A stretch of DNA of 27,443 nucleotides from a virus: the IMG/VR virus record IMGVR_UViG_3300009506_000173, positions 1 through 27,443 of that record. One strand, written 5' to 3'. Both the position numbers and the translations under genes were made by a program. Shown here in pieces: positions 22,706-27,443 of this stretch. Below the pieces are notes generated by a model that saw only the letters and a list, made by a program, of their open reading frames with translations, searched no databases and was not told where the DNA came from. Each line of letters starts with the position of its first letter. Positions within the stretch are counted from its first letter, which is position 1.

Positions 22706-23334
22706 TAATATTCCTTGACAGATCCGATAATTTTTGCGGACAGGGCTCCAAGAATGGGGGACTGGTCCAATTCCCCCGCTTCGATGCGTTGCTTGACACC
22801 GCGATGCCATGAAGCAACCCCGAGAATGGCCCCAGGTATTCCGAAGAGAAAAGCCAGCTGTCCGATTATCCCCGGAATGTCTGCAAACAATTCCGTTTTA
22901 CCTTTGGATATTGAATACCCGATAAGGACGAAAATGCCGATGACCGCGACGACAAAAGCTATAGCGGAAACGAAACCCCAAAACGGGCGCCACGCGCCCG
23001 CCCACGGGTGTCCCTGTGAGGTTTCCGTGCGGATTGAAGCATTGACACTCTCGATGGTTTTTGCCTCTGCTTCCGCCTCTGCAATGGCCGCCTGAAGACT
23101 CAGACGCTGAAGCTCCGCCCTGTTGTTTTCCTGCAATTCCATGAGGCGCATTTTCTGCTCCGGCGTCGCGTTTACAAGGGCCGCCGCTATATTGTCAGGA
23201 TTGCCATCGGTCCCGAGCGCGTCCCCTATCCATCCGCCGACCATGCCACCTGCGGGACCGCCCAAAGCCGTCCCGAGCACGGGCGCTATCTTTCCTAGCC
23301 CTTCCTTTACCTTGTCCCATGTTTTCGAACCCAT
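22705..23334 (-). CDS. Holin of the three-TM type (Holin_3TM/GTA holin-like)
   Basis: A 209-residue protein with the pattern of the GTA-type 3TM holin family: a Gly-rich N-terminal segment (LGGPAGGMVGGWIGDALG, residues 24-41), a helical stretch, then TSQGHPWAGAWRPFWGFVSA at residues about 105-124, one clear hydrophobic helix (about 121-141), and another (about 152-176). The HPW..AWRPFWG motif is the family hallmark. Holins form membrane holes that release the endolysin at lysis time. The gene follows the amidase gene by 1 bp and has GGAGG before its ATG. It lies in the lysis block, which supports the call. Confidence 0.88.
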   Translation of the reverse strand: MGSKTWDKVKEGLGKIAPVLGTALGGPAGGMVGGWIGDALGTDGNPDNIAAALVNATPEQKMRLMELQENNRAELQRLSLQAAIAEAEAEAKTIESVNASIRTETSQGHPWAGAWRPFWGFVSAIAFVVAVIGIFVLIGYSISKGKTELFADIPGIIGQLAFLFGIPGAILGVASWHRGVKQRIEAGELDQSPILGALSAKIIGSVKEY

Positions 23335-23335
23335 G

Positions 23336-23941
23336 TTATCCTCCGTTTTGGTTTATCGCTACCATTGCCGCAAGGTGAGCCATGGCGACTTTGTCGCGGG
23401 CCTCTTCATCGAGAAGGTAGCGAGTGAGTTCTTCGCGGTTATCCATAAAGAAATTCTCTGTCAGGATTGCCGGCATTTTCGTGTTCTTCAGGACATGGAA
23501 GCCGGCCTCCTTGTCAACATCCCCGTCCTGCATATCCGTGCGCTTGCGCGCCTCGGGGAATGCCTTGTGCATCTTCTCAAGGAAAACCGTGGCCAGCGGA
23601 TCTGCGGGGGTATCGCCCGGAGATGTCCAGACTTCGATGCCATGGCCTCCACCGGCATTCACATGAATAGAGACATAAACGCATAGAGAGCCGTATTTAT
23701 CATAAAGGCGGTTCGCTATCGAAACGCGCTCGGCAAGAAAAACATCCTCCTCCGTGTCCACAAGGTTAAAAGCTGTCACCCCGAAGAGGTACGCCCATTT
23801 CATGATACGCTTGACGATTGCCCGATTGAATTCCCCCTCATAAAAAGGAAGGTCGTCAAAAGGGGAACGCTTGCCGGCTGTTTGCGGATATCCGTTTATG
23901 ATACCGCCGTGGCCCGGGTCCAAAATGAACAGTTTCTCCAT
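23336..23941 (-). CDS. N-acetylmuramoyl-L-alanine amidase (Amidase_3), endolysin
   Basis: The enzyme cuts the amide bond between muramic acid and L-alanine in peptidoglycan. All zinc-site motifs of Amidase_3 are present: LDPGHGG (His11), YEGEFNRA (Glu35), YVSIHVNAG (His93) and the catalytic TENFFMDN (Glu162). The 201 residues are a single catalytic domain with no cell-wall-binding repeats and no signal peptide, as for endolysins released through a holin. AAGGAGG lies three bases before the ATG, closer than usual. The neighbouring 3TM holin gene starts 1 bp downstream. Confidence 0.94.
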   Translation of the reverse strand: MEKLFILDPGHGGIINGYPQTAGKRSPFDDLPFYEGEFNRAIVKRIMKWAYLFGVTAFNLVDTEEDVFLAERVSIANRLYDKYGSLCVYVSIHVNAGGGHGIEVWTSPGDTPADPLATVFLEKMHKAFPEARKRTDMQDGDVDKEAGFHVLKNTKMPAILTENFFMDNREELTRYLLDEEARDKVAMAHLAAMVAINQNGG

Positions 23942-23950
23942 AATCCTCCT

Positions 23951-24343
23951 TCAGCTACCGAGAGATTCGGCGGCTATGGCTTTGGGTTTACTATCATAAA
24001 GGCCGTCAACTCTTGAATGGACGGCACGGAAGTCGGCCTTGACGTCTTTTTTGAACTCTTTGACATCGTCCTTCATCTCTTTTTTAAAGTCCCGAATATC
24101 TACTTTCAAGCCCGTGAAACCGTCGCGGATCTCTTGCCTGAAGTCTTCATCGTCACGGATAACACGAGACATTTCTTCTTTGCATTTCTCTGTGGTGACG
24201 GCTTTATCGGATTTGTCCTCCACCCGGGTCATCCAGCGTCTTATTAGCCAGATAAAAAATCCGATAATGCCACTGCCAACTACCATAAACATAAAATTTA
24301 TCGCGCCCGATATAAATATTTTTGTCAGGTCCGCGTCGTTCAT
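23951..24343 (-). CDS. Membrane-anchored coiled-coil protein, spanin- or holin-accessory-like (130 aa)
   Basis: One membrane helix lies at about residues 9-34 (IFISGAINFMFMVVGSGIIGFFIWLI), followed by RRW and a charged coiled coil (residues 60-115) with three repeats of the type DxRDFKKEMKDDVKEFKKDVKADF. The layout N-TM then coiled coil matches inner spanins (Rz-like) and lysis-associated small membrane proteins. The gene is just upstream of the amidase. No Rz1-like nested outer spanin is seen. The lipoprotein at 1933 is a distant alternative partner. The start shares one base with the upstream stop (TAATG). Confidence 0.72.
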   Translation of the reverse strand: MNDADLTKIFISGAINFMFMVVGSGIIGFFIWLIRRWMTRVEDKSDKAVTTEKCKEEMSRVIRDDEDFRQEIRDGFTGLKVDIRDFKKEMKDDVKEFKKDVKADFRAVHSRVDGLYDSKPKAIAAESLGS

Positions 24344-24900
24344 TATGCTACCTCGAAATGGTCTGTTTTCATGGCAATTGTGCCAGCGCTTGAACCGTCG
24401 GTATTTGTAATTCTAACGAGGTATTTCTCTGTTGTTTTTAAAACTAGAATAATCGAATCCTCAGATGCCTCTCCAGAAGCGTTGGCAACTCCGGTGCCAT
24501 TTGAAGGCAAAAGAAGCTCCGCGAAAAGAGTGCCAGGAGCATTTATTATCGGTCCGGATCTTAATATTACCTCGCCGGGGCCGGCTATATTCATGTTTCG
24601 ATTGAAAGGTTGAAGCAAGGTACCATCATTATTGGCATCGGTTCCCCTGTAAATATCAACCGTAAAGGGTCCCCCAATACTATCAAAGGCCAAAGGCTGC
24701 AAAACCATGACATTACCTGTAAAGGATGTCGGATCAATTACAACATCCAAAACGCCTGATGCGGCTATGGAGAATCGTTTTCGGATTGACCACGCTATGC
24801 CCTCGACTGCTTTTGCGTCTTCTATTTTCAGCGATATCAGGGCATTGAAAGCACTGAATGCGCTGGCTAATGCTTTTAATACTCCGGAACCTATTCCCAT
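24343..24900 (-). CDS. Beta-rich virion-type protein of unknown function (185 aa)
   Basis: The first 40 residues are helical (VLKALASAFSAFNALISLKIEDAK), and the rest form strands: FTGNVMVLQPLAFDSIGGPFTVDIYRGTDAN, GPGEVILRSGPIINAPGTLFAELLLPS, SEDSIILVLKTTEKYLVRITNTDG. I have a weak memory of this QPLAFDS...VDIYRGTD...YLVRITNTD pattern in uncharacterised phage proteins found near fibre and structural genes. There is no enzyme motif, signal peptide or membrane segment. It overlaps both neighbours by TAATG. A surface-structure role is inferred from context only. Confidence 0.72.
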   Translation of the reverse strand: MGIGSGVLKALASAFSAFNALISLKIEDAKAVEGIAWSIRKRFSIAASGVLDVVIDPTSFTGNVMVLQPLAFDSIGGPFTVDIYRGTDANNDGTLLQPFNRNMNIAGPGEVILRSGPIINAPGTLFAELLLPSNGTGVANASGEASEDSIILVLKTTEKYLVRITNTDGSSAGTIAMKTDHFEVA

Positions 24901-25373
24901 TATATCACCAAGGTCACATAATCCAACTGCAGATTATGCGCCGCGTTGCCCCCTACTGGATGATATAGCCGCAAAACCACATCGCCGTTTTCATCTATGA
25001 AATCCGGCATAAGTGAAGGCGGAATATCAGAGTAGCGGTAGTTCAGGCCATTGCCTGTTTCGTAGGTATGCAGCTTTTTCCATGTCATCGAGTTATTATC
25101 GAAAAGCTGCACCTCTTCCCAATGAGTAGCGGAACCGGCATACGCCATGGAAATTCCGACGCGACGGAAGCTCTTGACACCCGTGAAGGTTATCACGGCA
25201 ACACTCCCGGGAGTAGCGGCGGCCTCTTGAATATTCAGGATATTGCCATCCTGCCATTGTTTTATATCATCCACGGTACCCGTGGGGGTTCCCGTTGAGA
25301 CATTCAGAGAGGAGGGAGCAAGGTGTAACTCGGGAAAGTTAATCCCAGGGCCGATACCGGCTCCTTGCTTCAT
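24900..25373 (-). CDS. Galactose-binding-like beta-sandwich protein (157 aa)
   Basis: Two starts are possible: 25394, which overlaps the upstream stop by ATGA, and 25373, which has GGGAGG about seven bases upstream; I prefer the second, and the difference is seven residues. The product has the strand order of F5/8-type or galactose-binding domains: VAVITFTGVKSFRRVGISMAYAG, HWEEVQLFDNNSMTWKKLHTYE, YRYSDIPP, and a final strand block with DVVLRLYHPVGGNAAHNLQLDYVTLVI. Family members bind sugars or surfaces. No signal peptide. It shares one base with the next gene. A host-surface contact role is inference. Confidence 0.72.
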   Translation of the reverse strand: MKQGAGIGPGINFPELHLAPSSLNVSTGTPTGTVDDIKQWQDGNILNIQEAAATPGSVAVITFTGVKSFRRVGISMAYAGSATHWEEVQLFDNNSMTWKKLHTYETGNGLNYRYSDIPPSLMPDFIDENGDVVLRLYHPVGGNAAHNLQLDYVTLVI

Positions 25374-25390
25374 TATGCCGCCTCCCCCTA

Positions 25391-25672
25391 TCATGCCTCT
25401 ACCCTGACCTCTCCGTCCTTCGTTCCTGTGAGCCAGACGTAAACATCAATCTGCTCCGAAGAACTGATAGTCTCGGCAGGACCGTCAAGGAAAATCTGTC
25501 CGCCCCTGAAATCTGCCTCGGCCGGCGCGGGATCTCCCGTGGGCACATACGTTGCAAGCCATCGTCCGCCCGCCGAACCTGGCTTTACCTTGCGAACTAC
25601 TCCGACGGTGACAGCCGTTGCTATCTTTACCGCCTGTCCTTTAGTTACGGTCACAAAAGCTGGTGCCGCCAT
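25391..25672 (-). CDS. Small beta protein directly after the portal gene (93 aa)
   Basis: The start shares one base with the stop of the portal's second frame (TAATG). The product begins MAAPAFVTVTKGQAVKIA, has a Gly-rich turn (KPGSAGGRW), then strands LATYVPTG, RGGQIFLDG, and IDVYVWLTGTKDGEVRVEA. The composition is that of a small beta barrel or immunoglobulin-like domain. I do not recognise a family. Its tight coupling to the portal reading frame suggests that translation of the portal's C-terminal segment matters for its expression. Confidence 0.7.
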   Translation of the reverse strand: MAAPAFVTVTKGQAVKIATAVTVGVVRKVKPGSAGGRWLATYVPTGDPAPAEADFRGGQIFLDGPAETISSSEQIDVYVWLTGTKDGEVRVEA

Positions 25673-25959
25673 TATTTGCCCTCCCTGTTTTCAAGTTCAT
25701 CCGCAACGGCTTCTGCTATTTCATCCACCATTGCCGCCGCTTGTCTGTCCGGATTTCCACCTGTGCCGGCGCCTGGTTTCTGCCATGGGGGAGGAACCTT
25801 CTCGCCGTATTCGTGCTCAAGCTGTACGCGGTTCGATTCCGCGTCGCTGCCATTAAGGTCGCTGGCTTCTCGCTCCATGGTAGTCAAGCCGAGGCTTAGA
25901 TTTTCGCGCCTTGCCTTGGCCGTCTTCGACGGGTCAATTGTCCGGCATGGGGGCACCAC
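25672..25959 (-). CDS. Portal C-terminal segment in the +1 frame (frameshifted from the portal)
   Basis: This frame continues the portal homology that the main ORF loses at its stop (25934-25936). After TIDPSKTAKARREN come LGLTTMEREASDLNGSDAE and HEYGEK, the usual end of lambda-type portals (compare the family pattern DPxKxxxA...GLxTxExEAxxxGxDxxE). There is no ribosome binding site for a separate start, and the only candidates are GTG or an internal ATG. Removing one C from the five-C run at 25949-25953 joins the frames into one portal of about 585 residues. It is therefore part of the portal, either through a real or programmed frameshift or a base error in the sequence. Confidence 0.75.
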   Translation of the reverse strand: MVPPCRTIDPSKTAKARRENLSLGLTTMEREASDLNGSDAESNRVQLEHEYGEKVPPPWQKPGAGTGGNPDRQAAAMVDEIAEAVADELENREGK

Positions 25960-27430
25960 GCCATGTCCCGTGAAGCCATGCCGCCTTCAGAACGGGGTCG
26001 CTCCATCCAGGGGCCTCGATACGTCCGGCCGCGATCTCGCCGGAAAGCCACATCTCGAATATAGGGTCGCCGTCGTCGGCAGCCCATTCGTGCCTCCATA
26101 TATTCACGTTGCGCCAGAAGAGGATTAACGTCGCGCGCGACGCGGAGTAGTTCTGGTTGAATCTCATCAGGACTACTTCAAGCGGAATGCCGGCGGCCGC
26201 CGAGAGGTAATACATAAAGGCGTCCACAAACTTGTCGAAGGAATCGACCGGGGCGTTTGGATTAAACGGTTTGACCTGGTCGCCCTGCCCTGCGTTAAGG
26301 ATCCACATAGAGCCAGGGACATCTGCCGTGAACTCCGGCTTCTGGTAGCACTGAAGTTCCTTCGGAACATTCAAGGCATCGGCGGCGGGGGTCGGGGTAC
26401 TGCCGAACTGTTGTGCCGCCGCGCCTCCGCCGAAGGTCGTAAGCCCTTCGCGGAAAATGTGCGTGGGGTCGAAGTCCTTATTTTCTACGGAAGCGACAAT
26501 CATCGACTGGTTTATGGCCTTCTTGATATGAGCTTCCTTGAAGTCCGTGATGTTTTCAAGGCCCTGAATGGCAAATCCGATACGGGAATAGCCACGTCCT
26601 TGCCCTGCATATTCGGGGCGGAAGCCGTGAATCATAAAGAGGCGTTTGGACTTCGGCCCCTTGCGCTGGATAGTCACGGTCTTGAAGGATCCCTGACCGT
26701 CGCGCGCGTGTACGCGATAAGACTTCTCGCGCCCGCGTTCGTCGCGCTCTATGCCGTCGTAAAGGTTCTCCATGTACTCGCCGTATGTGCCCGAATATCC
26801 GTGGCCCGTTATCTGGTCCGGGTCCAGGAACTCCCACTGCAACGGGTTCTGTAGATCCTTCTCCGGGGAATAATAAAGACGGCGGAAGATGTCATTGTCT
26901 CGATGCTGAAAAATCATATAGAGGTGCTGCGATTGGTAGAACGTCATCGTCTCGCTGCGGTGATGCTTCTTATCACGGCACCATAAGTCAAAACGGGTGT
27001 CCGTATTTCTTGCCCATTCCCTTGCGCGCTCGGGCGTGATCCCTAATATCTCCGCGCGGGGGCTTGACTCGCGGACCAGCGCGACATCCGCGATGCTGTC
27101 GGCGTACCTGTCAATAATTGCCCGGGCTTGCGGACTATCATGATAGATGTCGCGGGCATTAAGCCGCATGCGGGTATGATTGATAACACGACTCCGGCCT
27201 GCATTGGAAAGCCCATAGGGCCAGCCGGCTCCACCGCTTCGGCTACCGGCATAGAATGCGCCATCGGTGTTATGATAGGCAACCGGCTGCGCTCCCCGGG
27301 AGAGAATATCCAGCTGCTCAAGTCCGGAATTTATGACGGCGTTCTTGATCTCGACGCCCCTGTTTCTGATGGCACTCACAAAATCGCGTGCGAAGATCTC
27401 CTCATAGCTTGGCCTGTAGCCGTTACCCAT
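25934..27430 (-). CDS. Portal protein (lambda gpB family), main reading frame
   Basis: The dodecameric portal ring forms the DNA entry and exit vertex of the head. The 498-residue frame shows the lambda-family pattern: an N-terminal YEEIFARDF, RDIYHDSPQARAIIDRYADSIADVAL, WEFLDPDQITG, LFMIHGFRPEYAGQGRGYSRIGFAIQGLENITDFKEAHIKKA, then SFDKFVDAFMYYLSAAAGIPLEVVLMRFNQNYSASRATLILFWRN and the WLHGTWRGAP end. GAGGAG lies seven bases before the ATG, close to the window edge. The frame ends early, and the C-terminal 85 or so residues continue in the next frame (25672-25959). The terminase genes would lie beyond the right edge. Confidence 0.94.
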   Translation of the reverse strand: MGNGYRPSYEEIFARDFVSAIRNRGVEIKNAVINSGLEQLDILSRGAQPVAYHNTDGAFYAGSRSGGAGWPYGLSNAGRSRVINHTRMRLNARDIYHDSPQARAIIDRYADSIADVALVRESSPRAEILGITPERAREWARNTDTRFDLWCRDKKHHRSETMTFYQSQHLYMIFQHRDNDIFRRLYYSPEKDLQNPLQWEFLDPDQITGHGYSGTYGEYMENLYDGIERDERGREKSYRVHARDGQGSFKTVTIQRKGPKSKRLFMIHGFRPEYAGQGRGYSRIGFAIQGLENITDFKEAHIKKAINQSMIVASVENKDFDPTHIFREGLTTFGGGAAAQQFGSTPTPAADALNVPKELQCYQKPEFTADVPGSMWILNAGQGDQVKPFNPNAPVDSFDKFVDAFMYYLSAAAGIPLEVVLMRFNQNYSASRATLILFWRNVNIWRHEWAADDGDPIFEMWLSGEIAAGRIEAPGWSDPVLKAAWLHGTWRGAPMPDN

Positions 27431-27443
27431 TATTCAACTCCTC

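Noticed and set aside
22705-22810. Longer start for the gene next to the holin (22810)
   Set aside because: The extra residues lie inside the holin gene in another frame and look random; the TAATG start at 22705 has a ribosome binding site.
1-27443. tRNA genes, CRISPR arrays, IS elements, integrase or attachment sites
   Set aside because: None seen: no cloverleaf-like sequence noticed, no regularly spaced repeats, no transposase or recombinase motif. Whether the phage is temperate cannot be told from this window.

Overview
The window is part of the genome of a tailed double-stranded DNA phage (or prophage) with a contractile tail. No host gene, tRNA, rRNA, IS element or CRISPR array is visible. 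The head genes are of the lambda type (portal gpB family, ClpP-like maturation protease, gpD-like decoration protein, gpE-like capsid). The tail and baseplate genes follow the phage Mu order (sheath, tube, chaperone, tape measure, then gp43 to gp48 homologues, fibre). Strong AGGAGG-type ribosome binding sites, sigma70-like promoters, a lipoprotein and a three-TM holin point to a bacterial host, most likely Gram-negative. The genus cannot be named from the sequence.

Layout. Positions 1-2493 hold a short mostly plus-strand set: the C-terminal end of an SF2 helicase, a 62-aa membrane-like protein, then a consensus promoter driving a KOW-like small protein and a peptide deformylase. A VRR-NUC nuclease gene lies on the opposite strand, followed by a plus-strand lipoprotein. 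A bidirectional terminator at 2494-2526 separates these from the rest. From 27430 down to 2536 everything is one minus-strand late operon. Read in its direction of transcription it encodes: portal (split by a frameshift); a block of small beta-rich proteins, an amidase endolysin, a holin and a spanin-like protein; a probable internal promoter; head protease, putative scaffold, decoration protein and major capsid; head-tail connector candidates; sheath, tube, chaperone with a probable -1 frameshift extension, and tape measure; DNA circularisation-like protein, LysM-hub fusion, DUF4406 enzyme, spike/gp45, gp46, baseplate J (gp47) and gp48 with an inserted lectin-like domain; tail-collar fibre and a coiled-coil protein.

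How it works together. The late operon builds the head, connector and contractile tail and supplies the lysis enzymes. Many adjacent genes overlap by ATGA, TAATG or TGATG, so translation is probably coupled. The main oddities are the about 5.1-kb lysis and beta-sandwich cassette between portal and head protease (20550-25672), the frameshift near the end of the portal gene, an uncalled -1 frame in the tail chaperone, a carbohydrate-binding-like insertion in the gp48 homologue, a DUF4406 gene inside the baseplate operon, and an antisense nuclease that may be translated from a leaderless mRNA.
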